From Pseudomonas sp. NFIX28 (lineage in GTDB: Bacteria > Pseudomonadota > Gammaproteobacteria > Pseudomonadales > Pseudomonadaceae): a stretch of DNA of 64,000 nucleotides. Position numbers and translations under genes: made by a program. The notes under the pieces were generated by a model that was given only the letters and a program-made list of their open reading frames with translations, searched no databases and was not told the origin of the DNA. Positions 33,825-44,260 of the stretch are shown here, piece after piece; within the stretch, counting starts at the first letter, position 1; each line of letters begins with the position of its first letter. The stretch is from the NCBI RefSeq assembly GCF_900107395.1, contig NZ_FNPW01000017.1:62001-126000 (forward strand), in the 5' to 3' direction.

Positions 33825-34898
33825 ATGCTGGCCTACATTCTGCGGCGACTGCTGCTGATCATCCCCACCCTGTTCGGCATCCTGCTGATCAACTTCGTGA
33901 TCATCCAGGCCGCGCCCGGCGGCCCGGTGGAACAGATGATCGCCAAGCTCGAGGGCTTCGAGGGCGCCACCAGCCGGATCGCCGGCGGCGGCGCCGAAGT
34001 TTCGGTGGCAGGCTCCAGCTACCGCGGCGCCCAGGGCCTGGACCCGGCGCTGGTCAAGGAAATCGAGAAGATGTACGGCTTCGACAAATCGGCGCCGGAA
34101 CGCCTGTGGATCATGGTCAAGAACTACGCCACGCTGGATTTCGGCGACAGCTTCTTCCGCGATGCCAAGGTGGTCGACCTGATCCGCGAGAAGCTCCCGG
34201 TGTCGATCTCCCTGGGGCTGTGGAGCACCCTGATCATGTACCTGGTATCGATCCCCCTGGGGATCGCCAAGGCCACCCGCCATGGCAGCCACTTCGACGT
34301 CTGGACCAGCTCGGCGATCATCGTCGGCTACGCGATCCCGGCGTTCCTGTTCGCCATCCTGCTGATCGTGATGTTCGCCGGCGGCAGTTATTTCGACTGG
34401 TTCCCGCTGCGCGGCCTGACCTCGAACAACTTCGACCAGCTGAGCTGGAGCGGCAAGATCCTCGACTATTTCTGGCACCTGGCCCTGCCGGTGACCGCGC
34501 TGGTGATCGGCAACTTCGCCACCATGACCCTGCTGACCAAGAACAGCTTCCTCGACGAGATCAACAAGCAGTACGTGATCACCGCCCGGGCCAAGGGCCT
34601 GACCAAGCGCCGCGTGCTCTACGGCCACGTGTTCCGCAACGCCATGCTGCTGGTGATCGCCGGGTTCCCCTCGGCCTTCATCGGCATCTTCTTTACCGGA
34701 TCCTTGCTGGTGGAGGTGATCTTCTCCCTCGACGGCCTGGGCCTGATGAGCTTTGAAGCGGCGATCAACCGCGACTACCCGGTGGTGTTCGGCACCCTGT
34801 TCATCTTCACCCTGCTGGGGCTGGTGGTGAAACTGATCGGCGACCTGACCTACACCCTGGTCGACCCACGCATCGACTTCGAAAGCCGGGAGCATTGA
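33825..34898 (+). CDS. nppB: ABC transporter permease (YejB type)
   Basis: The 357-residue inner-membrane permease reads MLAYILRRLLLIIPTLFGILLINFVIIQAAPGGP at its start, as in the DppB/YejB family. A longer extracytoplasmic loop (residues 35-130) is characteristic of YejB. The EAA loop that meets the ATPase is TARAKGLTKRRVLYGHVFRNAM. It pairs with nppC to form the channel. The spacing to both neighbours is one or two bases, so this is a tight operon. Confidence 0.92.
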   Translation: MLAYILRRLLLIIPTLFGILLINFVIIQAAPGGPVEQMIAKLEGFEGATSRIAGGGAEVSVAGSSYRGAQGLDPALVKEIEKMYGFDKSAPERLWIMVKNYATLDFGDSFFRDAKVVDLIREKLPVSISLGLWSTLIMYLVSIPLGIAKATRHGSHFDVWTSSAIIVGYAIPAFLFAILLIVMFAGGSYFDWFPLRGLTSNNFDQLSWSGKILDYFWHLALPVTALVIGNFATMTLLTKNSFLDEINKQYVITARAKGLTKRRVLYGHVFRNAMLLVIAGFPSAFIGIFFTGSLLVEVIFSLDGLGLMSFEAAINRDYPVVFGTLFIFTLLGLVVKLIGDLTYTLVDPRIDFESREH

Positions 34899-34899
34899 G

Positions 34900-35919
34900 A
34901 TGAACCTGTCCCCCCTCAATCGCCGACGTTTCGAACTGTTCAAGGCCAACAAGCGCGGCTGGTGGTCGCTGTGGCTGTTCCTGATCCTGTTTGGCGCCAG
35001 CCTGGGCGCCGAGCTGATCGCCAACGACAAGCCGCTGGTGGTGCACTACGACGACGGCTGGTACTTCCCGGCGCTCAAGCGCTACCCGGAAACCACCTTC
35101 GGCGGCGAATTCCCGCTGGAGGCCAACTACAAGAGCCCGTATATCCGTGAACTGCTGGCGGCCAAGGACGCCTGGGTGCTGTGGGCGCCGATCCCCTTCA
35201 GCTACCAGAGCATCAACTACGACCTGAAGGTCCCGGCCCCCGCGCCGCCCTCGGCGGAAAACCTGCTGGGCACCGACGACCAGGGCCGCGACGTGCTGGC
35301 GCGGGTGATCTACGGCTTCCGGGTGTCGGTGCTGTTCGCCCTGACGCTGACCATCCTCAGCTCGATCATCGGCGTCATTGCCGGGGCGCTGCAGGGCTTC
35401 TATGGCGGCTGGGTCGACCTGGCCGGGCAACGCTTCCTGGAAATCTGGTCGGGGCTGCCGGTGCTCTACCTGTTGATCATCCTCGCCAGCTTCGTGCAGC
35501 CGAACTTCTGGTGGCTGCTGGGGATCATGCTGCTGTTCTCCTGGATGAGCCTGGTGGACGTGGTGCGCGCCGAATTCCTGCGCGGGCGCAACCTGGAATA
35601 CGTGCGCGCCGCGCGCGCCCTGGGCATGCAGAACGGCGCGATCATGTTCCGCCATATCCTGCCCAACGCCATGGTCTCGACCATGACCTTCATGCCGTTC
35701 ATCCTCACCGGCGCCATCGGCACCCTGACCGCCCTGGACTTCCTCGGCTTCGGCCTGCCGCCCGGCGCGCCGTCCCTGGGCGAACTGGTGGCCCAGGGCA
35801 AATCCAACCTGCAGGCGCCGTGGCTGGGCATCAGCGCCTTTGCCGTGCTGGCGATCATGTTGAGCCTGCTGGTATTTATCGGCGAGTCCGCTCGCGATGC
35901 CTTCGACCCGAGGAAATGA
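34900..35919 (+). CDS. nppC: ABC transporter permease (YejE type)
   Basis: The 339-residue permease starts SPLNRRRFELFKANKRGWWSLWLFL, and a periplasmic insertion follows (VVHYDDGWYFPALKRYPETTFGGEFPLEANYKSPY). The signature LLGTDDQGRDVLARVIYGFRVSVLFAL continues into the TM bundle, with the EAA motif RAARALGMQNGAIMFRHILPNAM near the end. These are YejE/DppC features. It forms the heterodimeric membrane channel with nppB and ends two bases before the ATPase start. Confidence 0.92.
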   Translation: MNLSPLNRRRFELFKANKRGWWSLWLFLILFGASLGAELIANDKPLVVHYDDGWYFPALKRYPETTFGGEFPLEANYKSPYIRELLAAKDAWVLWAPIPFSYQSINYDLKVPAPAPPSAENLLGTDDQGRDVLARVIYGFRVSVLFALTLTILSSIIGVIAGALQGFYGGWVDLAGQRFLEIWSGLPVLYLLIILASFVQPNFWWLLGIMLLFSWMSLVDVVRAEFLRGRNLEYVRAARALGMQNGAIMFRHILPNAMVSTMTFMPFILTGAIGTLTALDFLGFGLPPGAPSLGELVAQGKSNLQAPWLGISAFAVLAIMLSLLVFIGESARDAFDPRK

Positions 35920-35920
35920 G

Positions 35921-37534
<1,614 letters not shown>

Positions 37535-37869
37535 AACCGCGGGGCTGGTGATGGGCCGCTTTGCGGCCTTCGCGGGCAAGCCTCGCTCCTACGCAAGCCT
37601 GTAGCCGCTGGCGCAGCCTGCGATCGGCTGCGCAGCAGACGCGGAATCGGCAAGCGCGGTGGGGCTGGAAAACCGCGGAGGCTGGGGAATGGCCCGCTTT
37701 GCGGCCTTCGCGGGCAAGCCTCGCTCCTACGCAAGCCTGTAGCCGCTGGCGCAGCCTGCGATCGGCTGCGCAGCAGACGCGGAATCGGCAAGCGCGGTGG
37801 GGCTGGAAAACCGCGGAGGCTGGGGAATGGCCCGCTTTGCGGCCTTCGCGGGCAAGCCTCGCTCCTACG
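37535..37869. repeat. Tandem array, 138-bp period, about 2.4 copies (mixed A and B elements)
   Basis: The block TTTGCGGCCTTCGCGGGCAAGC recurs at 37560, 37698 and 37836, exactly 138 bases apart, with near-identical sequence between copies. Each unit contains a half family A element (GCGGGCAAGCCTCGCTCCTACG) and a family B end (TGTAGCCGCTGGCGCAGCCTGCGATCGG). The first copy differs slightly at its edge, and the third stops at CTCCTACG. It follows the nppD stop directly. No gene is seen here or in 37870-37946. Confidence 0.85.
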
Positions 37870-37946
37870 GCCTCTGGCGCAGCAGACGCCAGGGCCCGAC
37901 CGGGCGGCATGGCAATCCGCCTCATGCCTGGGCAGCGACAACCGGC

Positions 37947-38534
37947 CTAGACATGCCGCCTCATGGACTTGTCGGCATCCGCCAGCAAGCTCTCCACATC
38001 GGCCGGCTTGCCCGGCTCGAATTCGATCTGGCCGATGCTGAAGCAAATGTCGTAAACGCACTGCTGGGTGCTGGTGCGCTCGTCGAGAATGGCTTGCAGG
38101 CGGGCAATGATCGCCAGCTTCTCGACCCGCTCCGAGCCGGTCAGCAGCACCGCAAAACGCTGGTATTCCAGATGCCCGACCACATCGCTCTCGCGAAAGG
38201 CGATGCGCAGCCCGTCGGCGAAGGTCTTCAGCGCGGCCTCGCCCTCGTCCGGCCCATAGGCGCGGACGATGCGGTAGATATCGTCGAGATCGAACACCAA
38301 CAGGGTCGCCGGACACTTCAGGTCCCGGCAGGCCTGCAACGCGTCGCCGGCCAGCACCGCAAAGCCGTGCCGGTTGGGCAGCAGGGTCAATTTATCGAGG
38401 TTGGCCACCTGCACCGCGGCCAGTTCCTGCTCGGCCCGGCGGCTCTGATCGCGCAACAGTTGCCGGGACGGGTCGTCCGCCTCGGGCGATGGCGCCTGGG
38501 TCGGCGCCTGGACAGGTTTGTCTGGGGAAAACAT
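37947..38534 (-). CDS. GGDEF-like protein with degenerate active site
   Basis: The 195-residue soluble protein has an N-terminal Pro/Gln/Asp-rich tail (about 1-45). A GGDEF-fold domain follows, seen in LDKLTLLPNRHGF (the D-x-LT-LPNR entry), TLLVFDLDDIYRIV (metal-binding strand) and RESDVVGHLEYQRFAVLL. At the signature position the sequence is GHLEYQRF instead of R-x-GGDEF, so diguanylate cyclase activity is not expected. It may bind GTP or act as a sensor. GGAG eight bases before the chosen ATG sets the start, four codons inside the longest frame. Confidence 0.8.
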   Translation of the reverse strand: MFSPDKPVQAPTQAPSPEADDPSRQLLRDQSRRAEQELAAVQVANLDKLTLLPNRHGFAVLAGDALQACRDLKCPATLLVFDLDDIYRIVRAYGPDEGEAALKTFADGLRIAFRESDVVGHLEYQRFAVLLTGSERVEKLAIIARLQAILDERTSTQQCVYDICFSIGQIEFEPGKPADVESLLADADKSMRRHV

Positions 38535-38628
38535 CGCACACTCCATTCCATTGGCGGGTCACTCCTTCAGCGTAGCCGCCAAAGACGTTGGCTCCGGGGT
38601 AACCGGCCGTGCGGGGCCCTTCCGGGCC

Positions 38629-39207
38629 TCAACTTCCGACCGCCGGGCAAGGCCCGCCGGCCGCGGCCCACAGCTTGAACTGGCTGACGAACACCTCATG
38701 GGGCACCGCTACCGGCGCACGGTTGCCGCCGGGGTTCCAGCCCCACAACACCAGCTTGTCTTCGCTGACATGCTTGATCAGCGCGGCAAAGTCGCGATCG
38801 CCATTGCTGGCCCTGTCCTTGATCATCTGGCACAGCCGGTCGGCCGGCAGGCCGATCCAGGCCATCTTGTGCGCCGCCGGCGGCAGGCTCCAGTGCGGCG
38901 CCCCCGGTGGCGCGTGGGGGCCATAGCTGGCCGGCGGATTGTCTTCGCCATGGCAGGCGGCACACGGCAGCCCCGCCGCGCCCTTGCCGTCCAGGCCGCG
39001 AACCACGGCCATGGCATGGGGCGTGCCGGCGTCGAACTGCAGGGGTGCATCCCCGGGAATGTGGCAATTCTGGCAACGCGGGCTCTGGAACACCTTCTGC
39101 ACCGTGGCGAACGCGGCGAGCGCCGGCTCATCGGCGGCGAACAGGTCCGAGGCGTAGCCGCCCAGGCCAACCAGGATCAGCGAGCCGAGGAACAGATGGC
39201 GCCTCAT
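38629..39207 (-). CDS. Diheme cytochrome c
   Basis: The 192-residue periplasmic protein has a signal peptide (MRRHLFLGSLILVGLGGYASDLFAA) and two c-type heme sites: CQNCH near residue 45 and CAACH near residue 83. It begins one base after the stop of the molybdopterin dehydrogenase gene and is the third gene of that operon. This makes it the likely electron acceptor from the 2Fe-2S/Mo enzyme to the respiratory chain. A short G+C-rich inverted repeat follows its stop without a T-run. Confidence 0.88.
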   Translation of the reverse strand: MRRHLFLGSLILVGLGGYASDLFAADEPALAAFATVQKVFQSPRCQNCHIPGDAPLQFDAGTPHAMAVVRGLDGKGAAGLPCAACHGEDNPPASYGPHAPPGAPHWSLPPAAHKMAWIGLPADRLCQMIKDRASNGDRDFAALIKHVSEDKLVLWGWNPGGNRAPVAVPHEVFVSQFKLWAAAGGPCPAVGS

Positions 39208-39208
39208 C

Positions 39209-41356
39209 TCACACCCCCGCCAGTTGCAGCGGCAGCTCGCGCAGGCGCTGGCCGGTCAGGGCGAATACCGCGTTGGCCACCGCCGGCGCCGTGGGCGGCA
39301 CGCCCGCCTCGCCAATACCGCCGGGCTTGTCGCTGCTGGCCACTATATGCACCTCGACCTGGGGCATTTCGTTGAGGCGCAACACCTGGAAATCGTGATA
39401 GTTGGACTGCACCACCCGGCCATCCTTGAAGGAAATGCGGCTGTGCAGGGCCATGCCCAGGCCAAAGGTGATGCACGACTCCATCTGTGCGGCGATGCTT
39501 TGCGGGTTCACCGCCACCCCGCAATCCACCGCGCAGACCACCCGGTGCACGCGAATCTGCTCGGCGTCCTGGGACACCTCGGCCACTTGCGCCACGTAGC
39601 TGCCGAAAGACTCATGCACCGCAACGCCCAGCGCATGGCCGTTGGGCACCGGCTTGCCCCAGCCTGCCTTTTCCACCGCCAGGTTGAGGACCCCAAGGTG
39701 CCGCGGGTGGTCCTTGAGCAGGGTGCGGCGGTATTCCACCGGGTCCTGGCCCGCCGCGTCGGCCATCTCATCGATCAACGACTCGACGACGAACGCCGTG
39801 TGGGTATGGCCCACGGAGCGCATCCACAGCACGGTGATGCCAGTCATCGGCGAATGCAGCTCGACCCGGTGGTTCGGTGTGCCCTTGAGGTAAGGCCCGT
39901 CCGCCAGGCCCTCGACCGAAGTGTTGTCGATACCGTTCTTGACGAAGCTGGCCTCGAACGAGGTGCCCGCCATGATCGACTGCCCCACCAACACATGCTG
40001 CCAGGCCAGCGGCAGGCCCTTGGCGTCCAGGCCGACCTGCGCCTGGTGCAGGAATGCCGAGCGGAAGTAGCCGCCGCGCACGTCGTCTTCCCGCGACCAG
40101 ACGGTTTTCACCGGCGCTCCGGCGGCCTTGGCCACTTCCACCGCCTCGCTGACGAAGTCCGAGGTCGGGTTGGCCCGGCGGCCGAAACCACCGCCTAGAA
40201 ATTGCGTATGGATCTGTACCTGTTCCGGCTTGAGCCCGGTGATCTTCGACGCGACCATCTGGTCCAGGGTCTGGAACTGGGTGCCGGTCCAGATCTCGCA
40301 CTTGTCGGCGCCGATGCGCACCGTGCAGTTGAGCGGTTCCATCGGCGCATGGGCCAGGTACGGCACGCTGTATTCGGCCTTGAGCACCTGCGTCGCCTTG
40401 GCCATGCTCCCCGCCGCATCGCCGGCCTCGGCGGCCCGGGTGCCGGGGGTCGCCGCCAGTTTGCGAAAGCCCTGCATCAGGCTTTCGCTGCTCATGCTGG
40501 CGTTCGGCCCCAGGTCCCATTCGGCCTTGAGCGCATCGCGCCCCTGCTTGGCCGCCCAGTAATGCTCGGCCACCACCGCCACGCCCGTGGGCACCTGGAG
40601 CACCTTGAGTACCCCGGGCACCGCCAGCGCGGCCTCAGGGTCGAAGGACTTGAGCGTGCCGCCGAACACTGGCGAGCGCAGGACCACGGCGCTCAACAAG
40701 CCATCGAAATACATGTCCATGCCGAACTGCGCGCGGCCGGTGATTTTCTCCGGGGTATCCAGGCGCGGGGTCGGCTGGCCGATCAGCCGCCAGTCCTTGG
40801 CGTCCTTCAGGCGCAGCGAGGCCGGGTCCGGCACCGGCAGTTGCCCGGCCTCGTTGGCCAGCTCGCCATAGCTCAGGCGCTGGCTCCCCGCCACCACCCA
40901 GCCCTGCTCGGTGTGCAGGGTCGAGGGCGCGACCAGCAGGCGCTTGGCCGCCGCCTCGATCAGCATCTGCCGGGCCGCGGCGCCGGCCTGGCGATAGCGG
41001 TCGAACTCCATCCAGGTCGAGGTCGAGCCGCCGGTGATCTGCATCCCGCCGAACGCCGGCAAGCCATACACCGCGGCGGCCGGCGCATGTTCGACGCGGA
41101 TCTTCGACCAGTCGGCATCCAGCTCCTCGGCGATCAGCATCGGCAGGCCGGTCCAGATGCCCTGGCCCATTTCCGAGTGGCCGAGCACCACGGTGACCAT
41201 GCCGTCCGGGGCGATGCGCAAGAACGCATTGGGCACGAACTCTTCGCCCGCCGCGCGGGCAAAACGATTGGCGCCCGGGATGACGAACGCCACCACCAGC
41301 CCGCCGCCGAGCAGCGCGCCAGCCTTGAGAAATCCGCGACGCGATGGCGTGATCAT
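39209..41356 (-). CDS. Periplasmic molybdopterin aldehyde/xanthine dehydrogenase-family large subunit (IorB-like)
   Basis: The 715-residue protein starts MITPSRRGFLKAGALLGGG, a twin-arginine signal, so the folded cofactor-loaded enzyme is exported. It is a xanthine-dehydrogenase-family subunit without the FAD domain. Mo-cofactor blocks include VLGHSEMGQGIWTGLPMLIAEEL, FLGGGFGRRANPTSDFVSEAVEVAK and the late GGIGEAGVPPTAPAVANA, whose Glu is the usual catalytic base. The architecture matches IorB (isoquinoline 1-oxidoreductase) and related aldehyde dehydrogenases; the substrate is not known. The 2Fe-2S gene precedes it and the cytochrome c follows. Confidence 0.9.
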   Translation of the reverse strand: MITPSRRGFLKAGALLGGGLVVAFVIPGANRFARAAGEEFVPNAFLRIAPDGMVTVVLGHSEMGQGIWTGLPMLIAEELDADWSKIRVEHAPAAAVYGLPAFGGMQITGGSTSTWMEFDRYRQAGAAARQMLIEAAAKRLLVAPSTLHTEQGWVVAGSQRLSYGELANEAGQLPVPDPASLRLKDAKDWRLIGQPTPRLDTPEKITGRAQFGMDMYFDGLLSAVVLRSPVFGGTLKSFDPEAALAVPGVLKVLQVPTGVAVVAEHYWAAKQGRDALKAEWDLGPNASMSSESLMQGFRKLAATPGTRAAEAGDAAGSMAKATQVLKAEYSVPYLAHAPMEPLNCTVRIGADKCEIWTGTQFQTLDQMVASKITGLKPEQVQIHTQFLGGGFGRRANPTSDFVSEAVEVAKAAGAPVKTVWSREDDVRGGYFRSAFLHQAQVGLDAKGLPLAWQHVLVGQSIMAGTSFEASFVKNGIDNTSVEGLADGPYLKGTPNHRVELHSPMTGITVLWMRSVGHTHTAFVVESLIDEMADAAGQDPVEYRRTLLKDHPRHLGVLNLAVEKAGWGKPVPNGHALGVAVHESFGSYVAQVAEVSQDAEQIRVHRVVCAVDCGVAVNPQSIAAQMESCITFGLGMALHSRISFKDGRVVQSNYHDFQVLRLNEMPQVEVHIVASSDKPGGIGEAGVPPTAPAVANAVFALTGQRLRELPLQLAGV

Positions 41357-41377
41357 GCCTTGCCCCCTTTAGCCGGT

Positions 41378-41833
41378 TCAGCCGATTTGCGCGGCACGCT
41401 TGACCGCCGCGCGGATTCGCGGGTAGGTGCCGCAGCGGCAGATATTGCCGGACAGCGCCTGGTCGATATCGCTGTCGGTGGGCGACGGGATCTTCGCCAG
41501 CAAGGCCGCGGCCGACATGATCTGCCCCGACTGGCAGTACCCGCATTGCACCACGTCCAGTTCGGCCCAGGCCCGCTGCACCGGGTGCGAGCCGTCCACG
41601 GACAGGCCCTCGATGGTGAGGATCTTCTGCCCGTTGGCCACGGTCGCCGCCGGGGTGACGCAGGAACGCAGCGGCGCGCCGTCGACATGCACGGTGCAGG
41701 CGCCGCACTGGGCGATGCCGCAGCCGAACTTGGTGCCGGTCAGGTGCGCCACATCGCGCAACACCCAGAGCAGCGGCATGTCCGCGGGCACCTCGAGCTG
41801 CTGGTCCTTGCCATTGATATTGAGTGTCAGCAT
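41378..41833 (-). CDS. (2Fe-2S)-binding small subunit of the Mo dehydrogenase (IorA-like)
   Basis: The 151-residue protein binds two 2Fe-2S clusters. The plant-ferredoxin type cluster is CGIAQCGACTVHVDG with a later Cys; the second is QCGYCQSGQIMSAAALL...GNICRCGTYPRI, both standard for the family. It passes electrons from the molybdenum centre in the neighbouring large subunit to the cytochrome. It has no signal of its own and would be carried by the Tat signal of the large subunit. First gene of the operon. Confidence 0.93.
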   Translation of the reverse strand: MLTLNINGKDQQLEVPADMPLLWVLRDVAHLTGTKFGCGIAQCGACTVHVDGAPLRSCVTPAATVANGQKILTIEGLSVDGSHPVQRAWAELDVVQCGYCQSGQIMSAAALLAKIPSPTDSDIDQALSGNICRCGTYPRIRAAVKRAAQIG

Positions 41834-42093
41834 GCATGACTCCTCAGGCCGAAGGGGGGACAGGATTCACGGGATCCTGGAGCGGTGTCGCCGTGGCCGA
41901 AGGCCTACGCGCGCCGCGAGGTTTTCCATTCAGCTAAGCGCAATTTGCCGAACAGGCCGGATTCTGCGACCGCCGGTCATGCGCCCACCGCCCTCGGATG
42001 AAGGGCGGTGAGTTGTCGATCTACGGCAACCCCGGACGACTATCGGCTGGCTACGCTTGCTCAAGCGTGGACCATCCGCCGAGGAGAACCGTC

Positions 42094-42597
42094 ATGCCGC
42101 ACATTCATCGCATTACCCCCTGCCTGTGGTTCGACCACCAGGCCGAAGCCGCCGCGCAGTTCTACTGCTCGGTGTTCGAGCATTCGCGCATCACCGCCCT
42201 CACCCACTACGGCAAGGCCGGGTTCGAGCTCCACGGCCGCCCCGAAGGCTCGGTGATGACCGTGTCCTTCGAGCTCGACGGCCAGACCTTCACCGGCCTC
42301 AACGGCGGCCCGGTGTTCCGGTTCAACGAAGCGATCTCCCTGCAGGTCAACTGCCAGAACCAGGGGGAAATCGATCATTTCTGGAGCGCGCTGTCTTATG
42401 GCGGCGATCCCCAGGCCCAGCAGTGCGGTTGGCTCAAGGACAAGTTCGGGCTGTCCTGGCAGATCATCCCCAGCGCGCTGAATCACTGGATGACCGACCC
42501 CGATACGACCAAGTCGCAGCGGGTGATGCAGACCCTGCTGCAGATGAAAAAACTCGATATCGCCGCGCTGGAGCGAGCCTTCGCCGGCCAGAGCTAA
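42094..42597 (+). CDS. VOC-family / PhnB-like protein
   Basis: The 167-residue protein has the PhnB/3-demethylubiquinone-methyltransferase-like glyoxalase fold. It starts MPHIHRITPCLWFDHQAEAAAQFYCSVF and contains VMTVSFELDGQTFTGLNGGPVFRFNEAISLQVNC, DHFWSALSYGGDPQAQQCGWLKDKFGLSWQIIP and VMQTLLQMKKLDIAALERAF. Despite one name for the family, methyltransferase activity is not established; members are often encoded beside regulators. GAGGAG eight bases upstream supports the ATG. An AraC gene follows in the same direction. Confidence 0.87.
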   Translation: MPHIHRITPCLWFDHQAEAAAQFYCSVFEHSRITALTHYGKAGFELHGRPEGSVMTVSFELDGQTFTGLNGGPVFRFNEAISLQVNCQNQGEIDHFWSALSYGGDPQAQQCGWLKDKFGLSWQIIPSALNHWMTDPDTTKSQRVMQTLLQMKKLDIAALERAFAGQS

Positions 42598-42636
42598 TAC
42601 ACTCGTTGGCCGACGCTTGCCGATGGGAGCCCTTTG

Positions 42637-43470
42637 ATGAAGCCAAATTTGAGCCGCCACCTCGATACCGCCCCGCAGTTCTGGCGCGATGCGGCGCTGC
42701 CCTTTATCGAAGCCCGCTCGATCGCCGATGGGCGCAAGGTCTGTTACGCCCGGCATGCCCACGAGCATTTTTCCATCGGCGCCATCACCGCCGGCTACAG
42801 CACCTACCTGCACGAGCAAGCGCAATTTCGCATCGGTGTAGGCACCGTGGTGCTGATGAACCCCGGCGAAGTGCACGCCTGCAACCCGATCGACGACCAG
42901 CCCTGGTCGTACCTCATGCTCTATGTCGATACATCCTGGCTGACCGACCTGCAGCACCAATTGGGGTTCAGCCAGGACTTGGGCTTTCGCGCCTTTGCCA
43001 CGCCCCACAGCGACGATCCCGAGCTCTACGCCGGGCTCAATCGCCTGTATGAGGTGCTGGTGGACGAACAGGCCGAGACGCTGCACAAACACAGCGCCAC
43101 GGTGACGTTTTTCAGCGACCTGCAGCAGCGCCTGAACCCGGCAGGCCGGCCGCCGCGCGAAAGTAACCAGAAGCTGCAACGGGCCGCCGACTACATCCGC
43201 GAACACTGCACCCGCTCGCTGAAACTAGAGGAAATCTGCCAGGCCGCCGAGCTGTCGCCGTCCTACCTGATTCGCGCCTTCAAGCAGCATTACGGCATGA
43301 CGCCCCACGCCTTTGTGGTCAACCAGCGGGTGCAATTCGCCCAGGCCCGGCTGCGCGACGGCGAGCCGATCGCCGACGTGGCCCTGGAAGCCGGCTTCGC
43401 CGACCAGGCGCATTTCCAGCGCGCGTTCAAGCAGCACCTGGCGGCGACGCCGGGGCAATATCGCGGGTGA
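42637..43470 (+). CDS. AraC-family transcriptional regulator
   Basis: The 277-residue protein has an N-terminal cupin-like sensor (ARHAHEHFSIGAITAGYSTYLHEQAQFRIGVGTVVLMNPGEVHACNP) and a C-terminal double-HTH (residues about 180-277): LKLEEICQAAELSPSYLIRAFKQHYGMTPHAFVVNQRVQFA and IADVALEAGFADQAHFQRAFKQHLAATPGQYR. GGGAG lies before the ATG. It may control the neighbouring LysE exporter, which is encoded convergently and is a common pairing in proteobacteria; the VOC gene lies 39 bases upstream. The effector is unknown. Confidence 0.92.
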   Translation: MKPNLSRHLDTAPQFWRDAALPFIEARSIADGRKVCYARHAHEHFSIGAITAGYSTYLHEQAQFRIGVGTVVLMNPGEVHACNPIDDQPWSYLMLYVDTSWLTDLQHQLGFSQDLGFRAFATPHSDDPELYAGLNRLYEVLVDEQAETLHKHSATVTFFSDLQQRLNPAGRPPRESNQKLQRAADYIREHCTRSLKLEEICQAAELSPSYLIRAFKQHYGMTPHAFVVNQRVQFAQARLRDGEPIADVALEAGFADQAHFQRAFKQHLAATPGQYRG

Positions 43471-43492
43471 CGCCTCCCAGCCTCCCCCGCTT

Positions 43493-43545
43493 GCGTAGGA
43501 GCGAGCGGGCGGCGATCCGACTTGCCCGCGAAAGCCATGACGCGA
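43493..43545. repeat. Partial family A repeat
   Basis: GCGTAGGAGCGAGCGGGCGGCGAT...CTTGCCCGCGAAAGCC is a truncated, half-size element between the convergent AraC and LysE genes. The right terminal arm is missing, so it cannot form the full hairpin. Confidence 0.4.
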
Positions 43546-43570
43546 AACACCTGGCACACCGCTCAAATGC

Positions 43571-44158
43571 TCAAGGCAACAACAGATACACCGCGCTCGC
43601 CACCAGCAACAACGCCATGCTGCGGTTGAACAGGCGCATGCCCTTCGGGTTGCTCAGGTACTGGCGCAAAAAGGTCCCGGCGTAGGCCCAGCAGGCAATC
43701 GACAGATAACAGATCACCAGGTACACCAACGCGAACTGCCACACCAGCAGCGCCTCGCCATTGGCGGCAAACGCCCCCATGCCGGCGACGCAGGCCAGCC
43801 AGGCCTTGGGATTGAGCCACTGCATGAGCGCGCCGTACCAGGCCGACGGCGCCTTGGTGTCGCCATTGCTGCCCAGCCGGCCGTCATCGGCCGCCAGCTT
43901 CCAGGCCATGAACAGCAAGAAGGCGACCCCGAACAGCTGGATGCCGCGGGTGAGGAACGGCCATAGCCGCAACAGCTCGTGCAAGCCCAGGCCGATCAGC
44001 ACCAGCAACAGGACAAAGCCCAGGGTTGCGCCACCGACGTGCCGCAGGCTGGCGCGAAAGCCGAACTGCGCGCCAGAACTCAGGGCCACGATATTGACCG
44101 GGCCCGGGGTAATCGAAGAGGCTAGCGCGAAGGCCGCCATGGAAAACATTACGCTCAT
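43571..44158 (-). CDS. LysE-family amino-acid exporter
   Basis: The 195-residue protein has six predicted helices and the LysE/RhtB signature ALASSITPGPVNIVALSSGAQFGFRASLRHVGGATLGF near the start, then NPKAWLACVAGMGAF. It likely exports an amino acid or small metabolite. The frame opens with GTG directly before ATG; AAGGTG lies just upstream. The two coding frames on the other side of 44158-44261 are divergent, so the promoter is in that short gap. The substrate cannot be predicted. Confidence 0.9.
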   Translation of the reverse strand: MSVMFSMAAFALASSITPGPVNIVALSSGAQFGFRASLRHVGGATLGFVLLLVLIGLGLHELLRLWPFLTRGIQLFGVAFLLFMAWKLAADDGRLGSNGDTKAPSAWYGALMQWLNPKAWLACVAGMGAFAANGEALLVWQFALVYLVICYLSIACWAYAGTFLRQYLSNPKGMRLFNRSMALLLVASAVYLLLP

Positions 44159-44260
44159 CACACACCTTCAAAGGATCAATCGGAGAGTCCGGTGGCCAAG
44201 GTAGGTGCGCGAGCCTTGCCTGTATTGAAGAAAATACCCCCTCGCTCACGGACGAACCCT

